Part shown: positions 1 through 12,281 of the stretch, piece by piece
Numbering within the stretch: the stretch's first letter is position 1
Layout: every line of letters starts with the position of its first letter
Made by a program: the position numbers and the translations under genes
Source of the DNA: Gerris lacustris
Lineage: Eukaryota > Arthropoda > Insecta > Hemiptera > Gerridae
Direction of reading: 5' to 3'
NCBI GenBank assembly: GCA_951217055.1
Contig: OX578278.1
Location: 46,761,574 to 46,825,573 of the forward strand
Length of the DNA: 64,000 bases
The notes under the pieces: model-generated
The model's database searches: none
What the model was told of the DNA's origin: nothing
What the model saw: the letters and a program-made list of their open reading frames with translations, nothing else

Positions 1-74
1 GAAACTTTCATGGATTATATCTTTTCGACGACAATACAAGTTAATCAAAAACACTCGAAAATCTTTATTTTGAT

Positions 75-245
75 GAAATTTAGATGGTGGGTCATAGTTA
101 GACCATTGTTGATCCTATATTAATTTCAACCTTCAGCGCGTACTTGATTTCTTTTAAGAATGCACAAAATTGTTTTAAGTTACAACTATATATTAAAAAG
201 TACTCGTCCATTTTTGAAGAAATTGAAACGGTTTTTGGAACGAGG
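75..245 (+). repeat. family A repeat, decayed internal fragment
   Basis: Matches the middle of family A (compare 22325-22470): a 'cccattgttg...tatta' block, a 'catgcacaaa' block and the 'aaaagtactcgtccgattttgaagaaattt' block appear in the same order. It is diverged and lacks both ends. Confidence 0.6.
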
Positions 246-1280
246 TTCCTTATGGCACGTTCTGGAGCCCGGGAGTGAATCCGAAAAAAACGACCAAAAT
301 CCCCGTCACGCAAAATTGGTCACGTTTTCTACCGATGGCGATAACTGGAGTAAAAGTTGACCGACTTAGTTGAAATTTGGTACACATGTTCATTTTACCA
401 ATGTCCGGGCCAAGTTCGTTGGACAACGTTATCCGCTCAAGCGTTCACGCGCAACGCTCGCGTAAAGGTAAGATTCAAATTTAAAATTGGAATTTTTGGA
501 CGGGAAAAAATTTTAACTTCACCTATTTAATGAGACAAACAACTTTTTTAAATATTTTCTTTTAGTGAAACGAACACCGACACTACAATGAAGTGATAAA
601 GATCGCTAAATTTATTAAAGCGGACCAAACCGATTAAAATAAAGAAAACAACGTTTTTACCGATATCTTACGTTCTAACGTAAAGATTTAAATGAAACTT
701 TGTATACTTCACCTACAGTACAATTGAAACAAGCATATAACATTTCAACCTGATACATGCAGAGTTTTTGTGAGTTAATGATTTATATTTTTTATTTTAA
801 TATTTAATTGGAGTAATATGCTGACAGGGCCTGGGAGGACAGTTCTTTTTCGTTCTACAACCAACTGCTTTAACTATAAATTTATCATTAACTTTTTTCT
901 CAATATACAATACATTATTTATTGAAAGACGCTCGCTCCAAAGATAATAAAAAGATTTTCATTTAATTTTGCCTTAACTCCGCTAGTACAAATAGTTAGT
1001 TACTTTTAATTTTGTCTCTTTTCTAACTCCACCATGTATACGTAGTTATTACAGCGATTTTATAATTTATATTTAATGAAAAGCGTAAGGAACTTCGTTC
1101 CTACCGGGTGTCCCACGACACCACAGGTTTTTTTTTTTTTGTTTTTTTTTTTGAACGGCCACCGATGATTCATCATTAATTTCAACAGTCAGACCACATT
1201 TAGTATTAAATAGAAATAAGTGTGAACCCAATAGGAATGTAAACAGATCCAAATCTCATTTGGACATTAATTCAATAATT
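246..1280. other. non-coding AT-rich DNA
   Basis: No gene or clear repeat seen except T-rich runs near 1130-1153. Short frames at 98-360 have no recognisable homology. Confidence 0.5.
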
Positions 1281-1312
1281 GGACGCGAGGAAGCTACGTG
1301 CCACACTAAAAT
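1281..1312 (+). repeat. family A repeat, 3' end fragment
   Basis: Carries the family A 3' terminus gcgaggaagctacgtgccac. The upstream sequence is too diverged to delimit. Confidence 0.6.
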
Positions 1313-1671
1313 GGGAAGTCCTGATCAACATATTAGGTATCAAATGAAAGCTGCTGAATCGTAAGTTAGAAATATATATTTGTTTTTTTAAATTTTGCAT
1401 TCCTTATTGGTTAAATAAATCAAAATATACCCAAACAAAATCCCCCCCCCCCCAACCACTATATAACAGCTGGTCCTAAAATTTCGAAATAATTCATGGT
1501 TATACCTTGTTGTGGGGCAATGAAAATTCCGGGAGTGCATCCCTAATTTTCAAAAATTGACAATTTTGTGCACGAAAATGTGAAGTGCGCCCAATTTTTT
1601 TTTAATTTTGAGTTGGGTATCAAATGAAAGCTTGTCGCTATAACCGATAAAAAACATTGTGACCCCCCGGG

Positions 1672-1689
1672 GGATCGAACCAGGGACCC
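1672..1689 (-). repeat. tRNA-type B-box in a repeat
   Basis: The minus strand reads ccctggttcgatccccc, a good pol III B-box. The surrounding 1530-1720 includes 'gggtatcaaatgaaagc' twice (also at 1333), so it belongs to a dispersed repeat. No cloverleaf is visible. Confidence 0.4.
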
Positions 1690-2067
1690 TTGAGGTCAGA
1701 GAAAAAATATATAACGGTAAAAATTAATTATATAACGGGTATGCTTAATCATCTACAAAACCCTAAAAAGTACTTGGACGCAAGTACTTCCCCGTGATTT
1801 TTTATTTTTTTTTATTTTAGGGAAAATTATGGAAGGTTATGGTTAGTTTAGGTTAAGGTCAGAATTTTTTGACCTTCTATCATTGCCACATTAAACGTGA
1901 CACTTTGCGTATATAAAAAAAATAAAATAAAATATAATTCTGATTATATCGAGATGCTACAACCGGAATCGTTTTTGTACAGAGATACTGTAAAAAAGAA
2001 AAATTCTGTAAAAAGGAACAGTTAAAAAAATTAATGAAAGTTGGCTATAGGTTGTACCCTTTACTAA

Positions 2068-2508
2068 TTTTTGTATCTGGTAGTGGATCCTTTAAGGGTT
2101 TAAGTGAAATAAATTACTTCAATTCATTCTCATTGGCAACGTTTCGGCCTGACCGGCCATTATCAAGCCTTATAGTAACAAACTTAATTTAAGTGTAGTC
2201 AAACAATTTAATATGGTCTTAGGAATTCTTAAATTCCGTCGTCACGTAATAACTAATATTACACCTCTAATCTTAAACACGGAAGTTCTTGTAGCAAGAT
2301 ACATTAATAACAGTATCAAAAACATAAATTAAGCACAATAGTAACGTTATGGTAACATAATAACTAAAAGTAAAAAACGAATTTAACAATAATCACAGAT
2401 AGGATGTACTAAAGTTTGAGTTGAAGTAACTCGTTGCCGATGAGAATGAATTGAAGTAATTTATTTCACTTAAACCCTTAAAGGATCCACTACCAGATAT
2501 AAAAAAAT
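2068..2508. repeat. inverted-repeat element with ~60-bp arms
   Basis: 2079-2140 and 2436-2497 are inverted copies of about 62 bp with one or two differences; outer homology extends a few bases further. The ~300-bp centre includes aacgtttcggcctgaccggc at 2139-2158, a sequence style seen in Penelope-like pseudo-LTRs. No reverse transcriptase is present. Confidence 0.7.
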
Positions 2509-2869
2509 TAAGTAAATCGGACAGTACGAAATAGGTGGGCCAAATAGTGCAGTTGCAGATTAACCAATGATGTCCGAAAACTTGATCTCAAATCAAATTT
2601 AAACTTTATCCAAATTTTTGCTAGGTCCCCCACTTTCGTCATACAATAGCTCGACCACCTTCCCAAAATTCAATGTCCCATTTTGGACTAAACTTTATAT
2701 TATGGCCACCCTAAGAAAACATGTTTTTCTCAACTATTGAATAAATGACACAGTTTATTATAGATGTGAAGTAATATTGCATAATTGCTATTGCCTGATC
2801 TATTTAATCTACCATGGTTAGGTGCACACCTTTTATTATTTTGCAATTACTATTTTTAAGTTTGTATTT

Positions 2870-2945
2870 AAATATCTTCGTTGGTCAGAGCACGTAACGG
2901 AAATATAGAGGCCCGTGGTTCGAGCCCCGGTGGGGTCTATTTTTC
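2870..2945 (+). repeat. tRNA-like sequence (SINE head or tRNA pseudogene)
   Basis: A D-arm-like ttggtcagagcac at 2881 and a B-box ggttcgagcc at 2917 with a flanking T-stem (ccgtg..ccccgg) are visible, followed by a T-run at 2940. The acceptor stem and anticodon arm do not fold cleanly, so it is not called a functional tRNA. Confidence 0.5.
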
Positions 2946-3540
2946 TCTGTCTATTTCCCATTGTTAATAATAATTATAATTTGATTTAATTTAAAAATTA
3001 AAATTCTTTTAAAAATACTTGTGCATAATTTTGTGCCAACGAAAGTAGTTTAATTTTTAATGAAAAACAATTAAAATCAAATTTCCCCTCAAAGAAGCAT
3101 AAAAACGCTGTTTTGAGAGGTCATATTTTATACATTTTCCTTCCATTTAATGCACTGCTGTCGACGTCCATGTTAATTTTAACATTTTTGTTATCTATAA
3201 ATATTATATTGCTTATGACAATTTATTCATTTTTAATTAACCTATACAGTTTTTAAACCAATCCTTTTGTTATCCTCATGTTAAAATTATTATTATTTAA
3301 AGACCAATACTTTCTTCTGTGCTGATATGATAAGTATCATAGGAGACTGTTTAAATAAGCCTCCAACTATACTTACAATAGAACTTCCCAGTCCCAGTTC
3401 AATGGTAATTATAACATTCTTGAATGAATTTAATTGTTTAGCCTCACGGAAAAATGTCATAGAATTGCCTTTTGAACAACTTATAACATATAAATGAGTT
3501 CTTCCTGGTATATTAAAATGTATACTACACCCGCAAAACA

Positions 3541-3594
3541 TGGGGGGCTTTAGCCCCCCCCCCCCAGAACTTTCGACCCAGGATCGCCACTGCA
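3541..3594. mobile_element. solitary hAT-type terminus
   Basis: The minus strand starts cagtggcgatcctgggtcg and continues into a G-run and ctaaagcccccc. This layout resembles the ends of the hAT element at 45596-47104. No partner end is visible nearby. Confidence 0.5.
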
Positions 3595-3598
3595 CATA

Positions 3599-3656
3599 TG
3601 TCGGTGTTGAGGCGAGTTACGAGTGCGCTAACCACTCAGCAACGACAGTCTCCGTT
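3599..3656 (-). repeat. tRNA-like fragment
   Basis: The minus strand has gttgctgagtggttagcgc (3625-3643), a tRNA-Ser/Leu-like D-arm. The B-box side runs into the hAT terminus and is degenerate. Confidence 0.35.
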
Positions 3657-3674
3657 ATTATTCAAGGATAAGAA

Positions 3675-3800
3675 TATAATTAGCCCATTGTTACTCCCAT
3701 ATAAGTTTCTAAATTCTGCGCCAATTTGTTTCTCTGCCACATGCACACAAACATACATCTATATTATATAGTTATAATCTGTATAGCTTCAAAATAATAA
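3675..3800 (+). repeat. family A repeat, internal fragment
   Basis: Contains the family A blocks ttagcccattgtt, gcgccaatttgtttct and catgcacacaaacatacat, colinear with 7495-7600. Confidence 0.7.
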
Positions 3801-4529
3801 TCATAACTTGTACAATACTATCTCAAAGTCATAATAAATGAGAATAATAATTAAGAATCATCATTAGTTCAAATGAACCATATTTATAAGATAAGTTCCA
3901 GAGAGCACGTATATTCTCGTACTAACCCGTAACACCAATATTTATAAGTAATAAGCAAAATTATAAATGAGTTGTCTATTTAAGCTTAAACGATGTTAAA
4001 TATTTTGGGTAAAATTTTAATTTTAATTTATTTAATTATTATCCAGATAGATAATTAGGTTACTAAGTTTTGTAATGAGGATAATCCAAAGGTCAAATAC
4101 GCAGACCAAAAAAAATTACTTCCATACTTTAAAAATAATTAAATAATCGATAAAAATAAAAGAATAAACGGAAGTAGTGAATCCGTATACATCATTATTA
4201 AGAATATTATTAATTTATTAATGAAGTCATTTAACATAATATGAAACTATAAAAATAAAGAGAAAAATAATTCATTCTTTTAGTACAATCCTATTATTCT
4301 AATGTATTGATAACAATAGTTTAAAAATCCAAAATACAAGAATTTTTACAAAATATGTAAAAGTTAATTTTGATGTGTACTTCTGAATACAATTAACTTT
4401 ATAAAAGTATATTTTTATGTAATGTCAATAATATTATAAATTTGCTTCTATGCAATTATCATTTTTAAGTCGTATATAAATGGAAAACGGGAAAATGACT
4501 GTTATTAAGAATAATGCTTTCAATGTTAG
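3801..4529. other. non-coding AT-rich DNA
   Basis: I see no gene, repeat family or regulatory cluster here. Confidence 0.5.
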
Positions 4530-4720
4530 TTAGAAGTAGGAGTCATTGCACCTATAAGTGGGAAGGTCTAGTTCAAGAGACAAGGTTCAAGAGGCACCTG
4601 TATGCTCCTGAGTATTACACGAGGCAGAATCCTCTGTCCAAGTGTGCTGTTTGCCTTGGCTAGTACCACCTGCCTCAGACTCCCGCCTCTCTGTACCTAG
4701 CCGCCAACCACTTTCTAATC
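4530..4720. promoter_or_regulatory. GC-richer island with E-boxes and a Su(H)-type core
   Basis: Holds GTGGGAA at 4558-4564, CACCTG near 4596 and CCACCTGC at 4666-4673 (GCAGGTGG on the minus strand, the Achaete/Scute-type E-box). It stands out from AT-rich flanks. Candidate upstream enhancer of sens, by inference only. Confidence 0.35.
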
Positions 4721-5440
4721 AAACAAACTGCTTTAATCACTTATTATATTAAGTAAAACAACCAAGTCAAACAGAATAAAAAATAAATCAAATCTAGCAA
4801 CTATTCTGGGAAGGAGTAAACATGAAGTATAACATGAAATTGTAATATTTGTCTAATCAAACTGCACGAATATGATCTCATATACAAGATAACTTAATAA
4901 TCACTAAGTTAAAATTAAAAAATTATGAATATATATTCTGGAAACCTAATAAATTAAAAAAAAATTATTTGAAATACCTTATCAACCAAAGATAGCCAAA
5001 TGAAAAATAAAGATAACAATAAAACAGAAAAGAGAAGATAGATGTAGAACATTTTTTTCGGAAGTGATAAATAAATTAAATTTATTATTATTATAATTAA
5101 GACATAATTAAATAACTAAACATATATACTTATTAAAAATAGAGAAGAACTGTGATAGATCACGCAAGTATTCAAGAAAGCGGTATTAATCAAGCTAACT
5201 ACTCTTATAACAACGTTCCATAACTAAGACACTTTAAAAAAAAAATTGTTCTTTTACTCATCTTTGAATTTATCTCTTATTTTCTTTTGATTGAAAGAAA
5301 CAGATTATTCATCTGTGCAAAAGAAGAACTAAGATAGTAATAGAACCCTCTGTAAAACATCACTCGTAGCAGCAGATAAGTATCAGAGTTTCTTTTTTCC
5401 TCACAACTGTTTGCAAATAGATGTAGATAATTTATGTGGC
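4721..5440. other. non-coding AT-rich DNA
   Basis: Nothing recognised. Confidence 0.5.
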
Positions 5441-5880
5441 TGCAGTTTGCGGATGTTATAGTATAAGGCGAGTCGGCGAGTAGTAACGTTAAACCCAGCT
5501 GTTGCGTTTAGCCTCCCCTAACCTTTACACAGAGTTCCGTAATGATGAGAATCTCATAGCGCCAGGGAGAACCGTTGGCGGCTTCTCCGAGTCAAGAAGC
5601 ACCTAGTGTAGGGGGTGCTGTCGAGCTCAAAGCGAGCGTGACGCTCCTAGTAGCCAAGGGAAAAAAACGCGACGCCATATGGCTTTGCTTACAGCGTGAG
5701 GCCTGGCACGCGCCTCAACGCATTGAATTACCTTCCAAACTATCTAGGGAAGTACTCATTACCTGAGGGGATAGGTATCTTCTCCTAACAGCTATACGGT
5801 CTCCCTTGATGGCTTCTAGCATTTCGCGTACTTCATACACCCTCACTCTACAAACGATCCCAACCACGACAATTTGACGG
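5441..5880. promoter_or_regulatory. GC-richer island with a Hairy/E(spl)-type site
   Basis: About 400 bp of higher GC content in AT-rich DNA. It includes GGCACGCGCC at 5705-5714, which fits the Hairy-type CACGCG consensus. The 63-codon open frame at 5575-5766 has no recognisable product. Could be an enhancer or an unrecognised exon. Confidence 0.3.
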
Positions 5881-6470
5881 TAATTCCTACCCATTCTCGA
5901 CTACTATAAGTATATATTTTTGAGCAAGAAACCGTTATTTCGATTACAACTTCATCTTTAGACCCTACGCAAGATTAAAGAAATTACCGACACTAAGTCT
6001 ATGATCTAAGTCAAATTATGGGTAACTATTACTCCCGAAACGAAACTTCTTCCTGCATCCCTTTTTAAATGAGAATAAATAATATTAAATAACCCAAAAT
6101 TAAAAATTACATTACATCTGTGATTAAGCTTGAAAGTAAATAGTAACTGACCCTCTACTAAAAAAAAATAAATACAGGGGTTCAAATAAACACTTGGTAA
6201 TTTAAAACCCACCTTTTTAACTAGAATAATGTTAATCAGATCATTGATATTAAAATAACACATTCAGTTGGGTATTTTTTATTTTATTTTTTTTTTTTTT
6301 TCAAATTTTAAGGAGCTTCATATTTTAGACTGATTTGTTAATCACTATAGCCCACCAAACAATAAAAAAAATTATTGTTTATTGTGTTTAAATAACTGTA
6401 ATGAATTATTACTTACTTATACATATTACTTACTTCTTCAGATAATTACACCCCTTATAAAAAAATAAGT

Positions 6471-6522
6471 GAGTAACAATCTAAAGAAGGTGTACGGAAT
6501 GTTCTTCTTTAGACTGTTACTC
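6471..6522. repeat. hairpin, ~18-bp arms
   Basis: gagtaaca-tctaaagaag (6471-6489) faces its complement at 6503-6521 with one mismatch. The flanks carry ccccttataaa on both sides (6451 and 6522). The wider region 6440-6780 has several related short motifs and may be a decayed MITE. Confidence 0.5.
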
Positions 6523-7152
6523 CCCTTATAAAAACAGAAGGGGGGTATTGCTTTGTCCCAAAGTACATTGGACTAAACATTCCTAGTTATTTAGTCCAAG
6601 TCATTTATATTCTAAATAAACACAGGGGAGTAATTATCTAAAGAAGTACCGAATTATTAATGGGTGTTTATTTTTAGTAAAAGTTTACATCAAACAAACA
6701 TAATAATTTCACTTTGATTTGTAGTTATTCTAAATACTTGGCAATATAATATAAGGGGCGTGATGACACTAAACCTTCATAACACGACTAATAGGCTGAA
6801 CTAGACAGCTTTAATAAAATGTATATTTTAAGCTAACAATAAAAGTTAGTGATAATTAATTTACTCTTTTCAGTCACCATTAAAGTAAAAGATACTTTAA
6901 AAGTAAAGTAAGTAGGTGAAGCAAAAGTATCAAAGGGATTTATTTAATAAGTTGTCATTGAAAGCAAAATTCAATTATTAAAATTATGTTTCAAATGGAA
7001 ATAAAAAAGTGGTCACTTCAAGTCGAATGGTTAACTTTCACAGATGGTGTTGGCAGGTTGGGCATTAAACCCAATATTTACTTAAGGCTTCTTGACACAA
7101 TGTGACTTTAGTTATGATTTGGTCTCAAGCTAATTTAAAACTGTCTACAGGG

Positions 7153-7190
7153 TATGATTTTCTATATGATTTGTCATATAGAAAATCATA
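7153..7190. repeat. perfect 17-bp hairpin
   Basis: Arms 7153-7169 and 7174-7190 are exact reverse complements around the loop tttg. Confidence 0.8.
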
Positions 7191-7294
7191 TCGTCCTATT
7201 TTTTTGTGATTTATCAAAATAAGGTAGGTATTTCAGGCTATATTTACAAAGTAAAAGTTATACCTTACTTGTTTGTTTTATTTTCAAAATTTTT

Positions 7295-7860
7295 GCTTCC
7301 GAGCTTACGGAAGGTAACGGAAGCTACGTGATCGAAGAACGAAAAAATTTTATGTCTCCGATTTCAAAAATTCCAAAACAGATGTGTTTCAGAGATCAGG
7401 GAACATTTTTGGTTCCGTGTCTGTCTGTCGCTCTATTTTTGCGAACCATCATATTATTATATCTTAAACACGTCCGATTTGGATGGTAGATTATGATTAG
7501 CCCATTGTTTGTGCCATATAAGTTTCAACCTTCTACGCTTATTTGTTTCTTTTCTACATCCTCACAAACATACATTTATTTACACCTCCAGCTTCATAAG
7601 TATCTTATTTGTATGAAAGTTTTATAGTTTATCGAAAGTAACCCGTAGATAGCCCCAGATTAATTTGAACTGTCTGCGCTCTTTAACTTTTGCAAAATTG
7701 ATACTTTAATTCAGGTAAAAAATCAAAACATTATTGACAGATTAAAAAAACGGGGGAAACAAACAAATTAGACAATAATGCCTTGAAAAAGCATAATATC
7801 AATAAAGTACGTGATAGGATGATGCGAGGAAGCTATCACACAATTGGTGCCACACCAATT
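7295..7860 (+). repeat. family A repeat, near full-length
   Basis: Starts with the nested hairpin gcttccgagcttacggaagg..cggaagc and contains the 'tctgtctgtcgctctatttttgcgaacca' segment. It continues through the 'cccattgtttgtgccatataagtttcaacc' block and ends at gcgaggaagctatcacacaa. No open frame. A (TA)n tract (7866-7885) follows directly. Confidence 0.8.
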
Positions 7861-8469
7861 AGCAGTATATATATATATATATATTTTTTTTTTTTCCTTT
7901 CAAATAAAAGTTCCACAGCCAAATCATAAGACTCGAGTCAAAAGGTGCTAAAAAGAAAAAAAAACATTATTTGTTTGTATGATTTAGTCATTTAGAAAGT
8001 CATACGACAAAATTGAATAGAGTAAAGAGGGCTTAACACAAAGAAAGCATAAATTAGCTCTACCATTAAAACATTTATTTGACATTATGGGGAAAAATAT
8101 AGATTTAGAATGTTTTATTTTTTTTATCAAAAAGGTTATTCAGTGATTAAATACTTCTCTAACTCTAATTATACTGTAGTTAATAGTACAATATTATTTT
8201 ATATGCTAACAAATAATAATACACTGCAAACATAAAAATGCTGAGCCTACATAGAGTTGAATAAATACATAAATAAATATTAAACATGGAAAATAATCGG
8301 AAAAATCGATTTATAAGTATATTTAATCAAAACATAGATAACTAGCAATTAATATTTTATTGTTTCAATTATTTTTCAGGCAATGAAATGCGTATAACCG
8401 AACTACAGACACAAACCAAACTCAATATAGTTTTCGTTGAATTATTAATTATATGAAGCTCGCTAAATC

Positions 8470-8522
8470 AGGTCTAAATTAAAAGCGAGCCTCATCGCTT
8501 CATTTCGCTTTTATTTAGACCT
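8470..8522. repeat. hairpin, 18-bp arms with one bulge
   Basis: aggtctaaattaaaagcga at 8470-8488 pairs with 8505-8522, with a single-base bulge and a 16-nt loop. Confidence 0.7.
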
Positions 8523-9959
8523 CTAATTATTTCAATTACTTTTTAATAAGAAAAATTATTATATTTTTATCGAAGAACCAAATAATTATATATGGTTAGA
8601 ATAAGTGTTATGCTTTAATATATAATAAATAAAAATGAAAAATCATTTGAGGATAAAAAGACAAGATAAAAGTTTTGTTGGATTTTTTTAACTTTTGTTT
8701 CTTTTGTGTTCTAAAATTATAAATACTGTATTGACCTTAAACTTGACATTGAAGATTGGCGAGATAGACTTAATACTGTATGGAGGAGGCAGACAGTCAA
8801 AATCAACATTAAGCTTGTTAAGGTCAGTTGCTTGCGTCACTGATACATTTCAAGTCTCAGAATAGCCAACCCCACCATCACCAATATACTATGTACACAC
8901 CCCCTAAATCAAACTATAAGTCATTCCAAGGACATCAAATTCCAGTTTTGTTCGGTGTCGACTAGAATAATCTTTATATACCTAATATGTTTGGAAAAGA
9001 ATAAAACTAATATCGCACTTGTATACATTAACATTACATAATTTAAAAATTGTAAATTTTTGTAGATTTTCTAAATTTTCTCTTTAAAAAATCTGTTTAA
9101 AAATTCTTAAAATATTTACGAATAACTTAACTACTTTCATCATTTTAAAAAACATCCACAACTTTACCTCTAATAAACTTTGGTTTTTAACCTACAAAAT
9201 AACTATAATGTAATTCTAATTATAGGGATCAATCATGTTGCTTGTCCACGTTGTCTAGACAATGACGAACCTGGTTCAATTCCATAGAGTCTAGAGAGTT
9301 GAGACATGTTCTATATATAAAGTAAATAATCTCTTCATTTCGTTATGACCTAATAATATATTGATTGGCAGTTAAAACAAATGTAATTAATAAATTTAGT
9401 TGAAATTAAAGTTCTCAAAAAGCAATAAAGTTTTGGAAAGGACATAAGTAAACAAAGTAAGTATGTTTTTTTTTCTATTTACAAGATAATGCTCTTAATT
9501 GATCGTCAAAGAGGAATAGATCGAAATTATTGATTCATGAAAACATAAAATCAATAGTCTAAACATAAACAAATCGTTTATTACTTTTTGAAAATGTCTT
9601 AGAGCCAAGTGAGGTTTATAGAAGATTAGGGCGTAAGGTTTCTTTGATAATGGAGAGGCGTGAGATGTGTTGAGCCATGAAATTATCAGAGATAGCCTTG
9701 ATAATGTTAATGTCTTTTATATCTTTTTTGTTTTTAAGGCGCCAGGTGTCTTTTTAACGAATCCTCACTCAAAATTCGTTTTTTTTAATTATTTAGATTT
9801 ACACATCTTTCTTACAGGATTCGTTAATCCAAATCCGACAAGCGGTTGGATAGTTGTTTTTATTGTTTTGTTTTTTTAAACAAGCGAAAAGAGGGAGAGG
9901 GGAGAGTAAAAAGATATAGTTTAACGGACTGGATACAACGAAGAAGTGGGGATATTAGG
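8523..9959. other. non-coding AT-rich DNA upstream of the candidate promoter
   Basis: No recognised gene or repeat. A 70-codon frame at 9667-9879 is low-complexity hydrophobic sequence and is not considered coding. Confidence 0.5.
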
Positions 9960-10215
9960 AAGCTTGATATTGGTTGAACTGTGAGAGGGACCGGTTTCTA
10001 TTGGTTGGTGGGGCAAAAGCCGGCCGGTGTATCAGGGCCAATCAGGTCGGAGCTGGTTCCAATCCCCGCTCCTCTGCTTGTTCTCGGAAATCTGCCGAGA
10101 CTTAGCCGGGAGTTTCAGTCTCTGTCCGTGAACCGGCGGAATCACTGCTCGTCTGTCCGTCCGTACTTCTAACTTTGCACCTTATACACGATTCTTATAC
10201 AACTTACTACTCAAG
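9960..10215 (+). promoter_or_regulatory. candidate sens promoter and non-coding first exon
   Basis: A GC-richer island in an AT-rich region. It contains two inverted CCAAT motifs (ctattggttgg near 9999), a direct gccaatcagg near 10037, and an Inr-like TCAGTC at 10115-10120. It ends at tactactcaag|gtagga, a good splice donor at 10216. No TATA box sits at the right distance. If real, the first exon is ~10117-10215, and the 5' intron runs to an acceptor at 20809 or 20830. Confidence 0.45.
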
Positions 10216-12281
10216 GTAGGATCCATCACTTTTTATAAATAACTTATAGGTTTCTTAACGTCTAAGCGTTTTCATTTTTAAATTTTATATCCTTATTCTT
10301 ACATAAAATTAAATGTTATTTGATTGTTTTGTGTTGATAACTTAGAGATCTCATATTAATAAATATTTTACTTAACAGTGCGTCAAGGATTAAGTTGAAA
10401 TATAACTTTAAACGTAAGGATAAAATTTGTATTACTATACAATTCATCCAAAGAACATCCCAAAATATTTAAATCAAACATATATTTTTTATTAATTTAA
10501 AATTACGTCAGATACCTACAAATTAAAAATGTGCTAACCCTTTTTAAGCAAACATAAAATAAAAATAATTATTTTTTAGGATAAAAGTTATTAAATTTGT
10601 GCATGGAAATGTTGTTTAAACACGTAAAAAATTATGTTTAATTCCCTGATAAGTAAATTGGAATGTAAATTAGTAAATTAATGCATATAGTATTTAGTAT
10701 ATAAAGAAAAAATATATTATTTAAAAAAAAACAAAAAAAAACAAAAAAAAAACTGAAAATTCAATTTTGTGCATAGGAATATTGTTTTATGAAATAGAAA
10801 TCATTATTTTATCTATCTTGTTCTATCTTATCTGGCTTGTTAAATCGAAGAGTAAAAATAACTTTGTAATTGTACCTAATCGTGTACTTAAATATCGTTT
10901 GTGATATAAAATAATAATATTAGAATAAAGAATTTGTGTATAGAAATTTCGTTTTATGTAAAGAAATGGTTGGAAGAAAAATATACATAAATGTAAATTC
11001 TTACATAGATATTTTGGTTTATGGCAAACATTATATGGCTGGAATGAAAAAATATAAGTAATTACTTATACATAAAAAAAATATACTTATATTAAAAAAA
11101 TATAATTAAATTTTTGGATAGAACAATTTAAATAAGAATAAATATTACAAATTTAGTGGCCAAATTTGTGCACAAAAACATGTTTTTCTATTCACAATTA
11201 TCGAGCAAAGTAAATGTATAATTTGTTAATGTATCTATTCATTTAAATTAGTTTATGGACTACATAACTATTCTCACGTAGGTAATAAGTCACAAAATAA
11301 CATTTTGAAAATTAATTAACGCCAAATACAAATATATTATAAAATCATATAAAATTAATATATAATATAACAATTAATTGTATAATATTATTATATTTGG
11401 CTTTAATTAATATACAAAATATTATTTTGTGAAATTTATGTGAGTAGGTTATGTGAACACATAAAAAACATGCAAATATTGAAATTAATTGTATTCTATT
11501 ATTTGTATTATTCCTTAAAAAATTCCCGGTAGCATTTGATTACCCCCTCTCTGTTCGTGGCGATCTTATGCATACCTATATACTTTAATGATCAATTTAT
11601 TTTCAATATAATTAATTATTTCCCCGTTATGATCCGAATCATAAGTTAGTTAATACGGTACCACAATTTTAACAAAAGAAACGAATCTCCTAATTTTTTT
11701 TAACAAAGAAATTGGCTCATGCAAAAATTAAGTCTAATTAATATGATAATAGTTGAAGAATAATAATCACATTTTATCATTTTTTATCACTGACAATTAT
11801 TTTAACGACTTAATGTCTCGTTTTCTTTTTTTTTAAAAAAAATAAAGCTCAGAGTAAATCAATTTTAGGCCAATTATAAACAACTTTTGAAGCAATTATA
11901 ATATTTTATAAAATATCTTGGATAATTTAAAAATATCTACTTAATATAAAATAGATAAGAGTAGTATCGTTAAAATATTAATTTGGGACAGTTGAAAATT
12001 AGTAGCAAAAAAATAAATTGTTTTTAATTTTAATTAGATATTATATAACTTTAAAATTAATTTATCTACGGAAAAAATATTTAAAATTTAACTTTTATGA
12101 AATATAATTTAATCGCAAGAATATTATTTATAAAATTATTTACCTAATTTACTGTGATTTAAAGGAAAATGAATAGAACCAAAAATTTGTATTTGTTTGT
12201 TCGTTGCATAAACATTTGCAATTATTTTTATTTGCAAATTTCATAGGTTAATGCATAATTTCGATACAGAGGTTCCGATTC

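Noticed and set aside
2870..2945. Functional tRNA gene
   Set aside because: B-box and D-loop words are present, but the acceptor and anticodon stems do not pair; called tRNA-like only.
10105..10150. DPE element for the proposed Inr
   Set aside because: No good RGWYV match at +28 to +33 from the proposed start.
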